Below, piece after piece: positions 17,821 to 26,311 of a DNA stretch of 64,000 nt. Position 1 is the stretch's first letter. Each line of letters starts with the position of its first letter. A program made the translations under genes and the position numbers. The notes beneath the pieces are model-generated. The model searched no databases and had not been told where the DNA came from. It saw only the letters and a list, made by a program, of their open reading frames with translations. The stretch is from DATGUA01 sp035301545 (GTDB lineage: Bacteria; Bacillota; Clostridia; Tissierellales; Tissierellaceae): assembly GCA_035301545.1 (NCBI GenBank), contig DATGUA010000004.1:13895-77894 (forward strand), in the 5' to 3' direction.

Positions 17821-19512
17821 ATCTTTTACTTTTTTAGACATTTCAATCATTTCTTGAGCGTGATGTAAGGTTGTGGAAGTAATATCGACTCCACCGAGTA
17901 ATCGTGCCATTTCATGGACTCGCTCTTGTTCATTTAATTTTTTTATACTAGTAAATGTTTCATCATTTATAGTTTTTTTAAAAATAAGATAATGACTATC
18001 AGCTAGTGCAGCTATTTGTGGTAGATGTGTAATTGATATAATTTGGTGATTATTAGAAATATGCTCAATTTTTTCACCTACAACTTGAGCAGTTCTACCA
18101 CTTATTCCAGTATCAATTTCATCGAATATCATAGTTGGAATTCTATCATAATTAGCTAAAACACTTTTAAAAGCTAACATTATTCTTGACATTTCTCCTC
18201 CTGAAACTATTTCAGAAAGTGGCTTTAATTTACCAGCAGAATTAGTAGATATAAGAAATTCTATATAATCAATCCCATCTGAACCTAAAGTACTTGTTTT
18301 ACTGAAGACAATTTTAAAATCAATATCCTCCATATTCAAATCTCTAATTTCTTTTATAATTTGTTTTTCCACCATATTAGCTATATTCTTTCTTTTTTTG
18401 CTTAATTTATTAGATAGTTGGTATAATTCATGTTCTTGTTTTGATATGTTACTTTTTATCTCTTTAATCTTGTTATCGTAATCCTTTAATCTATCTAGCT
18501 CAGAATTAATTTCATCTTTATACTCTAAAATTGCTTCGATAGAATGACCATACTTTCTTTTTAAATTATTAATTTCATCTAGACGTTCAGATAATAAATT
18601 TAATTTAGTATTATCTATATATATTGTATCAATATAATTAATAATATCATTATATAAATCTTCTAATTCATAATATGTTTCATTTAGTCTATTTAGATAC
18701 TTATCTAAATTATTATCAAATTTAGTTAAATTGTTTAAAATACTAATATTTTTATTGATGAGATCTAAGATAGAAGGATTTTCATAATGAGAACTCCTAA
18801 AAGATTCTATAATTCTATCTAGTCCGAAGCTTATTTCTTTAATGTTTGATATCTTTTTATATTCATTTTCAATACTTGACTCATTAGTTTTTTCTAACTG
18901 AGCTTTGGTTATTTCCTCAACTTGGAACTCTAGTAAAGCAATCTCACGCTCTCTTTCTCTTGGATTTTTACTCATCTCTTCCAATTTTCTTTTCTCTACT
19001 ATATAATTTTTATATAAAGATTTAATTTGATTTTTAAGAATTAAAAAATTATTATCACCAAAAGAATCTACTAATAATTTATGATTTTTTACGTTTAGCA
19101 AAGATTGATGCTCATGTTGGGCGAATATATCTACTAAATTAGAGGAGATTTTATTTAGCACAGACAAAGTTACAATTTTATCGTTAATTCTAGAAATACT
19201 AGGTTTATTTAAGGAAATCTCTCTTGTGATTATAAGTAATTTATCTTCATCAATATCTATACCATATTCATTTAATAAAGGTTCTATATCTGGTAAGTCA
19301 TCAACCAGAAAAAGAGCTTGTAAAATAGCAGTATTTTCGTTTACTCTTATTAAATTTTTATGACCTCTGTTACCTAGAATAATACCTAAAGCCTCTATAA
19401 TAATTGATTTACCTGCTCCAGTCTCTCCAGTTAATAAGTTTAAACCTTTAGTAAAAGAAACTGTTAGATCGTCTATAATTGCAAAATTCTTTATATTTAA
19501 TTCTAATAACAT
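17797..19512 (-). CDS. recN: DNA repair protein RecN
   Basis: SMC-like ATPase acting early in double-strand-break repair. The 571 residues contain Walker A GETGAGKSIIIEALG at about 29-43, a long coiled-coil middle (about 150-370), the ABC signature EIVSGGEMSRIMLA and Walker B MIFDEIDTGISG. ATG at 19510-19512 is preceded by TTGGAGG; the frame extends four codons upstream only because that site itself contains a TTG. argR, often directly upstream in Firmicutes, is absent: tlyA lies 21 nt away. Confidence 0.96.
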   Translation of the reverse strand: MLLELNIKNFAIIDDLTVSFTKGLNLLTGETGAGKSIIIEALGIILGNRGHKNLIRVNENTAILQALFLVDDLPDIEPLLNEYGIDIDEDKLLIITREISLNKPSISRINDKIVTLSVLNKISSNLVDIFAQHEHQSLLNVKNHKLLVDSFGDNNFLILKNQIKSLYKNYIVEKRKLEEMSKNPREREREIALLEFQVEEITKAQLEKTNESSIENEYKKISNIKEISFGLDRIIESFRSSHYENPSILDLINKNISILNNLTKFDNNLDKYLNRLNETYYELEDLYNDIINYIDTIYIDNTKLNLLSERLDEINNLKRKYGHSIEAILEYKDEINSELDRLKDYDNKIKEIKSNISKQEHELYQLSNKLSKKRKNIANMVEKQIIKEIRDLNMEDIDFKIVFSKTSTLGSDGIDYIEFLISTNSAGKLKPLSEIVSGGEMSRIMLAFKSVLANYDRIPTMIFDEIDTGISGRTAQVVGEKIEHISNNHQIISITHLPQIAALADSHYLIFKKTINDETFTSIKKLNEQERVHEMARLLGGVDITSTTLHHAQEMIEMSKKVKDKKQTTKS

Positions 19513-19533
19513 ATAAACCTCCAAGATAATATA

Positions 19534-20334
19534 TTATTTAAAAGTAGAATGTGCTTTATTTACTATATCTGTAATTATATCATCTGAGAATCTATCTCTA
19601 ATGTTATTTTTAAGATGAATTAGAAATTCAATGTTCCCTTTAGCTCCTGTTATTGGAGAAAATGACAAATTTAATACTCCTAAGTTTAAAGAATTAATAT
19701 AGTTTATTATATTTCTCAGTACCTCTAGATGAACATCTTTATTTCTAATAATTCCATTTTTACCTACTTTATCTGGACTAGTTTCAAATTGTGGTTTTAT
19801 AAGTGCAACAATTTCTCCATTTTCCTTAAGAAGATGTTGAGCCACTGGTAAAACTAATCTTAATGATATAAAAGATACATCTATAGATATAAAGTCTATT
19901 TCATTGTTTATTTTTTCTTTAGTAACATGTCTTATATTTGTTCTTTCCATGACAATAACCCTATCATCGTTTCTTAAATTCCAATCTAATTGACCATATC
20001 CTACATCTATAGCATAAACTTTTTCTACTCCATTTTTTAACATACAGTCTGTAAATCCACCGGTAGAAGCACCAATATCCATTGCTATATTTCCAGATAA
20101 ATTAAGATTAAATTTTTCAATTGCTTTTTCTAGTTTATATCCACCTCTACTTACATATTTTAAAGGGTTTGTCTTTATATATATATCCACATCTTCACTA
20201 TATTTTTCACCTGGCTTATCAATTCTCATATCTCCAATAAAAACTGTTCCCTCCATAATAATTCTTTTAGCTTTCTCTCTTGAACTTGTTAATCCTTTTT
20301 CATAAAGTAAAATATCCGCTCGTTTTTTAGCCAT
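19534..20334 (-). CDS. tlyA: TlyA-family rRNA 2'-O-methyltransferase
   Basis: 16S/23S rRNA (cytidine-2'-O)-methyltransferase of 266 residues. It combines an N-terminal S4 domain (ADILLYEKGLTSSREKAKR) with an FtsJ-like Rossmann methyltransferase (AMDIGASTGGFTDCML, YAIDVGYGQLDWNLR, ISIDVSFISLRLVL, ALIKPQFE). Start ATG 20332-20334 follows AAAGGAGAG. It is directly downstream of oapA; dxs, which is often placed between the two in OLE-bearing Bacillales, is not present. Confidence 0.94.
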   Translation of the reverse strand: MAKKRADILLYEKGLTSSREKAKRIIMEGTVFIGDMRIDKPGEKYSEDVDIYIKTNPLKYVSRGGYKLEKAIEKFNLNLSGNIAMDIGASTGGFTDCMLKNGVEKVYAIDVGYGQLDWNLRNDDRVIVMERTNIRHVTKEKINNEIDFISIDVSFISLRLVLPVAQHLLKENGEIVALIKPQFETSPDKVGKNGIIRNKDVHLEVLRNIINYINSLNLGVLNLSFSPITGAKGNIEFLIHLKNNIRDRFSDDIITDIVNKAHSTFK

Positions 20335-20344
20335 AGACTCTCCT

Positions 20345-20938
20345 TTATTTTTTATTTTTTTTATTTTTAACTAAGTTAATTTTAAACGTATTTTCAATCA
20401 AATTAATAAATTGAGATAACTTAATAATTATGGTTTCATAATGTATTAATGCAATAGATTTTCCTAATGCTTTCCCTCCTACAGTTAGAGCAGCTGTGGA
20501 AGCAGTGATTAAAATACTCAAAAGAGTAGAATTTTTAAAATTATAAATCCTAATTAATTTATAGATTAAATTAGCTCCTATTGCTCCAGATATAATTCCA
20601 CTAATATCACCAACCACATCATTACAAAAATTAGACACAGGCCCTGCATTACGTATTAAATATATAGCTATTCTAGCTTCTTTAATACGTTTTGATGCCA
20701 TAGAATGGAAAGGCTTTTCTTCTGCTCTCGTTATTGCGATACCTATAATATCAAATATAATTCCAATAATAATAATAATGTTTAAAGTAAAAAAGGCAAA
20801 TAACAGATTTAAGTTTTTAACTAAGTTTTCTGATAGAATGCTAAAAATAATAGCTAAAATGAAGGTCCATATAGTGATAGTTAATACCCATTTTATATTA
20901 TATTTATTAAAGAATTTAGAACCATCTTTTCTTTCCAT
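20345..20938 (-). CDS. oapA: OLE-associated membrane protein OapA
   Basis: Integral membrane protein of 197 residues, directly downstream of the OLE RNA. Four hydrophobic helices are visible at roughly 12-34, 40-62, 100-125 and 133-155. Between the second and third pairs lies a charged conserved-looking block (RAEEKPFHSMASKRIKEARIAIYLIRN then FCNDVVGDISGIISG). OapA is the protein that binds OLE RNA and places it at the membrane in Bacillus halodurans; size, four-helix layout and gene position agree. ATG at 20936-20938 is used because GGAGG (20947-20951) lies eight bases upstream; a TTG overlapping that site would add five codons. An OLE terminator hairpin separates it from the RNA, so its expression may need read-through. 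Confidence 0.88.
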   Translation of the reverse strand: MERKDGSKFFNKYNIKWVLTITIWTFILAIIFSILSENLVKNLNLLFAFFTLNIIIIIGIIFDIIGIAITRAEEKPFHSMASKRIKEARIAIYLIRNAGPVSNFCNDVVGDISGIISGAIGANLIYKLIRIYNFKNSTLLSILITASTAALTVGGKALGKSIALIHYETIIIKLSQFINLIENTFKINLVKNKKNKK

Positions 20939-20964
20939 ATAAAATACCTCCAATTATAGAAAAA

Positions 20965-20987
20965 GCTGATAGCAATTAGCTATCAGC
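20965..20987 (-). terminator. 3' hairpin of OLE RNA
   Basis: 9-bp perfect stem GCTGATAGC/GCTATCAGC with a 5-nt loop, followed on the minus strand by TTTTTC and 14 nt later by the oapA ribosome site. It is a plausible, moderately strong terminator at the end of the OLE RNA. Confidence 0.65.
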
Positions 20988-21557
20988 AATGAAGTGATAA
21001 TAATTTGAGTAAATTTTACGGCTTTAGGTCCAGCAGGATTTCCCTGATAAAAACTATCTGTCACCATAATAGCGGTTTCCCTTTAATTCTATCACTATTT
21101 GTCACCAAATATAGAGCTGGATTACCACTTAGTCCGCACTTTAATCCTCAAATTATTTCTTAAATTGAACAGTCTAGGAGTTTTCCCCAACAGTCATTCT
21201 ATCCCTTAGCCTCTTTTGCAAAGTAGATTTCGATATCAAAATTTAAAATGTTTGGGCCCTTGAATTTTAAATTTTGTACATATCATCCGCCATACTTCAC
21301 TCAAGGCAGGCTACTCTGCCCCTTTATAATGCAGGTTTATCATGATATAGGGTAATTATATATCATGTCTCCACGAGAGTAGGGTCTACGCCTACATGCC
21401 ATTGTAGATCGCCCCATCTCTCTTACTTCCTGAAAAAGCCCACGACTGGGCGTCGCAAGCTCCAACAAGAAACTTCATCGATTTTGCCCTTCGACGGATT
21501 TTTAGCCCCGCCTTCTAGGATAGTTGTGCTGACTAGAATACTGCACCACTCTAGGCT
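20965..21557 (-). ncRNA. ole: OLE RNA (ornate, large, extremophilic)
   Basis: A non-coding stretch of about 590 nt between ispA and oapA. It has far more G and C than its surroundings and many local stems: GCCCAGTCGTGGGC, CTACAATGGCATGTAG, CATGATATA/TATATCATG (21341-21367), and others. No long ORF crosses it. OLE RNAs are about 600 nt, occur in extremophilic and anaerobic Firmicutes, and lie within the nusB-xseA-xseB-ispA-tlyA-recN neighbourhood just before the membrane protein gene oapA, exactly as here. A sigma-A promoter at 21564-21592 predicts a 5' end near 21557, and a hairpin at 20965-20987 a 3' end. In B. halodurans the OLE complex is membrane-bound and linked to ethanol, cold and magnesium stress. 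Identification is by context and size; an Rfam covariance search would settle it. Confidence 0.9.
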
Positions 21558-21563
21558 AATATA

Positions 21564-21592
21564 ATTATAACATATTATTAAAAAATATTCAA
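21564..21592 (-). promoter_or_regulatory. Sigma-A promoter of OLE RNA
   Basis: Minus strand TTGAAT (21587-21592), exactly 17 bases, then TATAAT (21564-21569). It lies in the 44 nt between the ispA stop and the first GC-rich OLE bases, so OLE is probably transcribed on its own as well as from the operon. Confidence 0.8.
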
Positions 21593-21600
21593 TTATACTA

Positions 21601-22473
21601 TTATCGTTTCCTATTTATAAGTATATTAATTAATTCCTGTAAAAATGTTGTATCCTTATTTTTTAGTTTTTTTAACAACTTTTTTGATTTATCAGTATAC
21701 TTTATCATATCTTTTATTGATTCCTTTTCATTAAAATGATTTAGATATGTAAATTTTCCAATTTTAGAATCCTCTTCAGCATCTAAAAGATCGTCTTGAA
21801 TTTGATAAGATATTCCCATATATAGAGCAAATTCACGTAAAATATCTATTTCTTCATCAGATGCTCCTCCTATAATTGCACTAGAAACTATTGATGCTTG
21901 AAATAAAGCTGCTGTTTTAGCTTTATACATAAATAATAATGTTTTTTCATCGATAGATTGGTGGCTACTAAACAAATCAACTACTTGTCCTCCTATCATG
22001 CCATGAAGTCCAGAATATCTACTAATTTCCATTATTGCTCTACTTTTGTTTTTATATTCTTCCAGAGAATGACTATTCTTATACATATCTGTAGATATAA
22101 TTTCAAAAGCATAGTTTAGTAGAGCATCACCAGTTAAAATAGCCATTGCTTCTCCAAACACAATATGATTAGTAGGTTTGCCCCGTCTAATTTTATCATT
22201 ATCCATGGAAGGTAAATCATCATGAATCAAGGAATATGTATGTATCATCTCTATAGATGATGCATAAGGAATAATAATATTTAAATTATCATTAAACATT
22301 TTAAAGACTTCTAATGCTATTATAGGTCTTAGGCGTTTGCCTCCTGTGAATAAACTATATTCCATAGATTCTAATATTTTATCTTGATAGATAGAATTAA
22401 TATTGAGATAATTTTTTATGGCTTTATCTATAATTTTACGATTTTCTATTATTTTATTTTCAATAATTGTCAT
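21601..22473 (-). CDS. ispA: Farnesyl/geranyl diphosphate synthase
   Basis: Prenyltransferase that condenses IPP with DMAPP/GPP to make short-chain isoprenoid diphosphates. The 290 residues show both aspartate-rich motifs: DDLPSMDND near 90 and DDLLD near 232, with GKRLRP near the N-terminus. ATG at 22471-22473 lies inside the end of xseB (14-nt overlap), so translation is coupled. It precedes OLE RNA. No MEP-pathway gene is found in this window, so the source of its substrates is not visible. Confidence 0.95.
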   Translation of the reverse strand: MTIIENKIIENRKIIDKAIKNYLNINSIYQDKILESMEYSLFTGGKRLRPIIALEVFKMFNDNLNIIIPYASSIEMIHTYSLIHDDLPSMDNDKIRRGKPTNHIVFGEAMAILTGDALLNYAFEIISTDMYKNSHSLEEYKNKSRAIMEISRYSGLHGMIGGQVVDLFSSHQSIDEKTLLFMYKAKTAALFQASIVSSAIIGGASDEEIDILREFALYMGISYQIQDDLLDAEEDSKIGKFTYLNHFNEKESIKDMIKYTDKSKKLLKKLKNKDTTFLQELINILINRKR

Positions 22474-22702
22474 CTTCCTCCTGAATATAATCTACCTCTT
22501 TTATAAGATTATCTTCATCTAGTAATAATTTTATTTCACTTTCAGCTCTTGTTAAAATTTTATTACAATATTTATAAAGTTCTACTCCCTTTTGAAACAA
22601 TTTCAAAGATTGGTCTAATGTAGTTTCATCTTTCTCTAATTTAGCCAATATCATTTGTAGCTTGTCTAATGCCTCTTCATAAGATAATTCATCAATTTTC
22701 AT
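22460..22702 (-). CDS. xseB: Exodeoxyribonuclease VII small subunit
   Basis: Small subunit of ExoVII, which degrades single-stranded DNA to oligonucleotides. The 80-residue helical protein has the family core SYEEALDKLQMILAKLE and LDQSLKLFQKGVELYKYC. It overlaps xseA by 11 nt and ispA by 14 nt, in the usual order. Confidence 0.95.
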   Translation of the reverse strand: MKIDELSYEEALDKLQMILAKLEKDETTLDQSLKLFQKGVELYKYCNKILTRAESEIKLLLDEDNLIKEVDYIQEEDDNY

Positions 22703-23909
22703 GAAATTTTTCCTCCTTATTTACATTTTGAACTACAGCATCAATAGAACCATCTTTCATAATAACTTTTAAATTGTCATTAAGAGAGAGTTCTTTAATA
22801 GATTTTACTAAGCATCCATTTTCATTTAGTAAAATTCCATTTCCATCTTTTAAAGATATAGATGGATCTAATAATTGCAATCTATTTTCTAATCCTAATA
22901 ATTTTTTACCTTGATTATTAATTAAATCTTTAAGTTTTTTGTTTATCTCTTGAAATAATATATCTAAATCTTGCTTTTTTTCTCCTATTTTAAATGAAGG
23001 GTTATTATATTTTAATTCTCTAGATAGTATATCTAATTGTGCTTTGCTTGTTTTAATATTTATATTATTATAATAAATCAATTCATTATATTTGTTGTTT
23101 AAATTGTCGATTAAATCTATAATATTTGGAACAGCTAATTCTGCTGCAGCAGAAGGGGTTGCTGCTCTTAAATCTGACACAAAATCAGTTGTAGTAAAGT
23201 CGGTTTCATGACCTACAGCTGATATAACAGGGGTTTCACAATTAAATATAGATCTAGCTAGATCTTCATCATTAAAAGCAAATAATTCATCTATAGATCC
23301 CCCACCTCTTCCAAATATAATTAAATCAATATCACTTCTATTATCTAAATAGTTTATAGCTTTTATTAAATTTGAAGGTGCATTTATTCCCTGTACTAAT
23401 GATGGATATATTAGTATATCACAGATAGGATATCTTCTATCTATAACTGTTAACATATCTTTAATAGCTGCTCCAGTAGCAGAAGTTACTATCCCTATTT
23501 TATTAGGCATAAATGGTATTTCTTTTTTAAATTTTGTATTAAATAAACCTTCTTTTTCTAGTTTATTTTTTAATATTTCATATTTTCTATAGAGTTCACC
23601 GACTCCTTGACTATCTACTTCACTAACATATAACTGGTACTCACCATTTCTCTCATATATAGAAATATATCCTTTAGCAATTACCTTTTGCCCCTCGATT
23701 AAATTCCCATTAAGTTTTTTAGCATTATTACGAAACATAACACATTTTATTTTACCTGTTTCATCTTTTAAAGAAAAATATAAATGTCCACTATAATGCC
23801 GTTTATAATTGGAAATTTCACCTTGAACTTCTATATTTGATAGGATCATATCACTAGAAAACAACCTTTTAATGTAGCTATTTACTTCACTAACTTTAAG
23901 AGGTTTCAC
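22692..23909 (-). CDS. xseA: Exodeoxyribonuclease VII large subunit
   Basis: Catalytic subunit of ExoVII. The 405 residues contain an OB-fold (VQGEISNYKRHYSGHLYFSLKDE, about 24-46), the catalytic core with GRGGGSIDELFAFND and SAVGHETDFTTTDFVSDLRAATPSAAAE, then a long coiled coil that binds XseB. GTG at 23907-23909 is preferred: GGAGG is eight bases upstream, while ATG two codons earlier is only two bases from it. nusB lies 37 nt upstream. Confidence 0.95.
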   Translation of the reverse strand: MKPLKVSEVNSYIKRLFSSDMILSNIEVQGEISNYKRHYSGHLYFSLKDETGKIKCVMFRNNAKKLNGNLIEGQKVIAKGYISIYERNGEYQLYVSEVDSQGVGELYRKYEILKNKLEKEGLFNTKFKKEIPFMPNKIGIVTSATGAAIKDMLTVIDRRYPICDILIYPSLVQGINAPSNLIKAINYLDNRSDIDLIIFGRGGGSIDELFAFNDEDLARSIFNCETPVISAVGHETDFTTTDFVSDLRAATPSAAAELAVPNIIDLIDNLNNKYNELIYYNNINIKTSKAQLDILSRELKYNNPSFKIGEKKQDLDILFQEINKKLKDLINNQGKKLLGLENRLQLLDPSISLKDGNGILLNENGCLVKSIKELSLNDNLKVIMKDGSIDAVVQNVNKEEKFHEN

Positions 23910-23946
23910 CCTCATCACCTCCAGATTAGAACGTCTTATTTTACAA

Positions 23947-24351
23947 TTACTTTTTCAAACTATTTACGACCCCACCTAGAACACCATTAATAAATTTAAA
24001 TGAATCATCATTACTAAATTTTTTAACTATTTCGATAGCTTCATTAATAGATACTTCTATAGGGATATCTTGCCTATATAAAATTTCATATATAGCTATT
24101 CTTAAAACAGCTAAATCTACACTGGCTAATCTATCGATAGACCACCCTTTTAAATTTTGCTCTATATATCTATCAATTATATTTAAATTTTCTTTAATTT
24201 TGTATATAGAATGATTGATATACTTGGATTCCATCTCATCAAAAGTAAAATTATCAAGAAAGGTATTTAATACTTCTTCTGAAAAGTCATTAATAGTTTC
24301 CATTTGAAATAATAATTGCATTGTTCCTTCTCTTGCTTGTTTTCTTCCCAT
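23947..24351 (-). CDS. nusB: Transcription antitermination factor NusB
   Basis: RNA-binding factor that pairs with NusE/S10 at boxA to support rRNA transcription. The 134 residues are all-helical with GRKQAREGTMQLLFQME at the front and VDLAVLRIAIYEILYR plus the INGVLGGVV end. ATG 24349-24351 behind GGAGG. It opens the nusB-xseA-xseB-ispA run. Confidence 0.95.
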   Translation of the reverse strand: MGRKQAREGTMQLLFQMETINDFSEEVLNTFLDNFTFDEMESKYINHSIYKIKENLNIIDRYIEQNLKGWSIDRLASVDLAVLRIAIYEILYRQDIPIEVSINEAIEIVKKFSNDDSFKFINGVLGGVVNSLKK

Positions 24352-24454
24352 TTATATATCCTCCTAAATTATATTGTAGAATCTTAAACTCTTCTATCAG
24401 AAGGAAGAATTTTTATTTAATAATATTATCTCATTAAAAATATTATTAATCAAT

Positions 24455-24504
24455 AATAAACTTAAAATTACCCTCTGTTAACAGAGGGTAATTTTAAGTT
24501 TATT
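24455..24504 (-). terminator. 50-nt perfect palindrome, terminator of the Asp23-family gene
   Basis: Uninterrupted 25-bp arms centred between 24479 and 24480, with core CCCTCTGTTAACAGAGGG. The stop codon of the Asp23-family gene (24500) is within it. It separates that gene from nusB. Confidence 0.85.
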
Positions 24505-24889
24505 GTAAATCGTCTTGGTCTTCAGTTTCTTTTTTAGTATTAACACCTTGGACATTTATATTGACCTTTGAAACATTTAATCCTGTCATAGTTTCAATAG
24601 AATCCTTAACATTTCTTTGAACTTTTTTTCCAATTGTGCTTATGTTTGATCCATACTCTACTATAATAAAAATATCTAAGATAGTTTCATCATTCCTAAG
24701 TTCAACTTTAACACCTTTAGATAAATTTTTCATTCCTAGCATTTCAGTAATACCACCAGTAATACCACCACTCATCCCTGCTACTCCTGATATTTCTGTG
24801 GCAGCGACCCCAGCTATTATAGCTACTACGTCATCTGATATATTTACATTGCCGTATTCTTTTCCCTCGTTTATAATGTTTTCTGACAT
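24500..24889 (-). CDS. Asp23/Gls24 family envelope stress protein
   Basis: A 129-residue protein of the Asp23/Gls24 (YqhY-type) family, a small alkaline/envelope-stress group. It shows the family run NISDDVVAIIAGVAATEISGV, Gly-rich GMSGGITGGITEMLG, and the repeated beta-alpha C-terminal half ending in VNINVQGV. In Firmicutes such a gene typically lies between the spoIIIA operon and nusB, as here; in Bacillus YqhY affects acetyl-CoA carboxylase, an effect not testable from this sequence. It has its own sigma-A promoter and a strong terminator. Confidence 0.9.
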   Translation of the reverse strand: MSENIINEGKEYGNVNISDDVVAIIAGVAATEISGVAGMSGGITGGITEMLGMKNLSKGVKVELRNDETILDIFIIVEYGSNISTIGKKVQRNVKDSIETMTGLNVSKVNINVQGVNTKKETEDQDDLQ

Positions 24890-24923
24890 TATAACACCTC
24901 CATGTCCCCTATATTCTATAATG

Positions 24924-24952
24924 ATTATATCAAAGTAATATATAATTTACAA
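24924..24952 (-). promoter_or_regulatory. Sigma-A promoter of the Asp23-family gene
   Basis: Minus strand TTGTAA (24947-24952), 17 bases, TATAAT (24924-24929), with TG one base before the -10 (extended -10). It starts right after the spoIIIAH stop and gives a vegetative promoter independent of the sporulation operon. Confidence 0.7.
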
Positions 24953-24957
24953 TAACC

Positions 24958-25698
24958 CTATTGTTTTTTCATAATCTTAATATTATTCATATCATATTTT
25001 GTTTCAGATTTTAAAATATCTAGAATTCTAACTGTATCCTCTTCTTTTAATTCATCTGCAGAAACTATTACTTTTACATCTTCATCAGTTAAAAATACCA
25101 ATGCATCATCAAATCCTTTAGATTTTATTAGACCTTCGATCTGAAGCTCTTTTTCAGATGTTTTTCCTATTTTAATTACTCCTTCTTGTGCTTCAGATAT
25201 CATTTTTTCATTTGTTTTGTTGTTATCAATAATTTGATTTAATCTGTCTATTGAATTTGCCCTTAGTTTATCTCTAGAGAGTCTATATTCCACAAAATAA
25301 TTCCTATTTGTTGCTGATGCTTCTTGGCTAATTATATCTTCAGTTTTTTTATTATTAGATTCTAGTATATTATCTACATCTTCATTTTCTTTTTCATCTT
25401 CATTTTCTTTTTTTACTTCATTCTCCTTCTCATCTTTTGTATTGTCCTCATCATTATTTTTTTCTTCGTTTTTTTGATCATCATTTAATTCAATCTCCAT
25501 TTCTGTTTCATCATCACCTTGGGCTTCTAATATATTATTTTCACTGAGATATTTTTCTTTTTCCTTAACTTCGTGATCTTGGTATTCTTTAGATGTTTTT
25601 TTTATAGCTTGTTGAGTTAATTGATGATTTATATATCCTGTGAAAACTAATAAAACTACTAATAATCCTATGACAGCTGGCCTCTTAATCTTAAACAT
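24958..25698 (-). CDS. spoIIIAH: Stage III sporulation protein AH
   Basis: Mother-cell membrane protein that pairs across the septum with forespore SpoIIQ to form the feeding-tube channel. One N-terminal transmembrane helix (about 9-26) is followed by an unusually long, highly charged Glu/Lys/Asn/Asp linker (about 40-125), then the EscJ/PscJ-like ring-forming domain (about 130-246, NYFVEYRLSRDKLRANSIDRL to the end). The core is normal; the linker makes it longer than the Bacillus protein. ATG 25696-25698 after GGGGGAT. Last gene of the operon. Confidence 0.93.
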   Translation of the reverse strand: MFKIKRPAVIGLLVVLLVFTGYINHQLTQQAIKKTSKEYQDHEVKEKEKYLSENNILEAQGDDETEMEIELNDDQKNEEKNNDEDNTKDEKENEVKKENEDEKENEDVDNILESNNKKTEDIISQEASATNRNYFVEYRLSRDKLRANSIDRLNQIIDNNKTNEKMISEAQEGVIKIGKTSEKELQIEGLIKSKGFDDALVFLTDEDVKVIVSADELKEEDTVRILDILKSETKYDMNNIKIMKKQ

Positions 25699-25718
25699 AG
25701 TATCCCCCTTATTTTTCT

Positions 25719-26300
25719 TTATATATTTGTAAACACTTGAATTTTGTTAGCAGATATTCCTAATACTGTTTTAACAGCTTCATAAATATTTTCTAATATT
25801 AAACTGTCTTCAACTTCCTCTACTACTACAATGACTCCTTTAATATTAGGTTGAATTTCTTTTAATACAACAATATCATCAGAAGAATTTAACAGTTGTG
25901 TCTTTTCATCTTCTCTTTGTATTTTTCTTTCCCCTCCTTCTGAATCTATTTCATCTGTAGTCTCTGTTGATTTTGTATTATCTGTAGCTGGAATTTTCTC
26001 GGAGCTATCCTCTAATGTAACCATTACATGTACTTTATCCACTCCTTGAAACTTCTCAAGAATTTCTGTTAGTTTGTTTTCTAATAATATTGAATAATCC
26101 TCTGTTTCTACTACATTAGTATATTCACTATCTTTATCATTTATAACCGTAGATTCCTTATCTTCATCCTTAGATGTAAATCCGTTTATTAATATTAACA
26201 ATAATACAGAAAATATTAAAACTAGAAATAAACGATTTATAAACTTCTTGTTGTTAATATTACTAAGATAATGTTGAATTTTTTTTATAATCTCTTCCAT
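25719..26300 (-). CDS. spoIIIAG: Stage III sporulation protein AG
   Basis: Ring-forming mother-cell component of the SpoIIIA-SpoIIQ channel. The 193 residues have one membrane helix (about 22-42) and a ring-building domain with LEDSSEKIPATD, a polar Glu/Asp loop of about 40 residues, and PNIKGVIVVVEEVED followed by LGISANKIQVF. ATG 26298-26300 behind GGAGGG. Confidence 0.92.
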   Translation of the reverse strand: MEEIIKKIQHYLSNINNKKFINRLFLVLIFSVLLLILINGFTSKDEDKESTVINDKDSEYTNVVETEDYSILLENKLTEILEKFQGVDKVHVMVTLEDSSEKIPATDNTKSTETTDEIDSEGGERKIQREDEKTQLLNSSDDIVVLKEIQPNIKGVIVVVEEVEDSLILENIYEAVKTVLGISANKIQVFTNI

Positions 26301-26311
26301 GATAACCCTCC

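Noticed and set aside
20965..21557. RNase P RNA, 6S RNA or group II intron instead of OLE
   Set aside because: No RNase P or intron core motifs recognised; length and the ispA/OapA context match OLE specifically.
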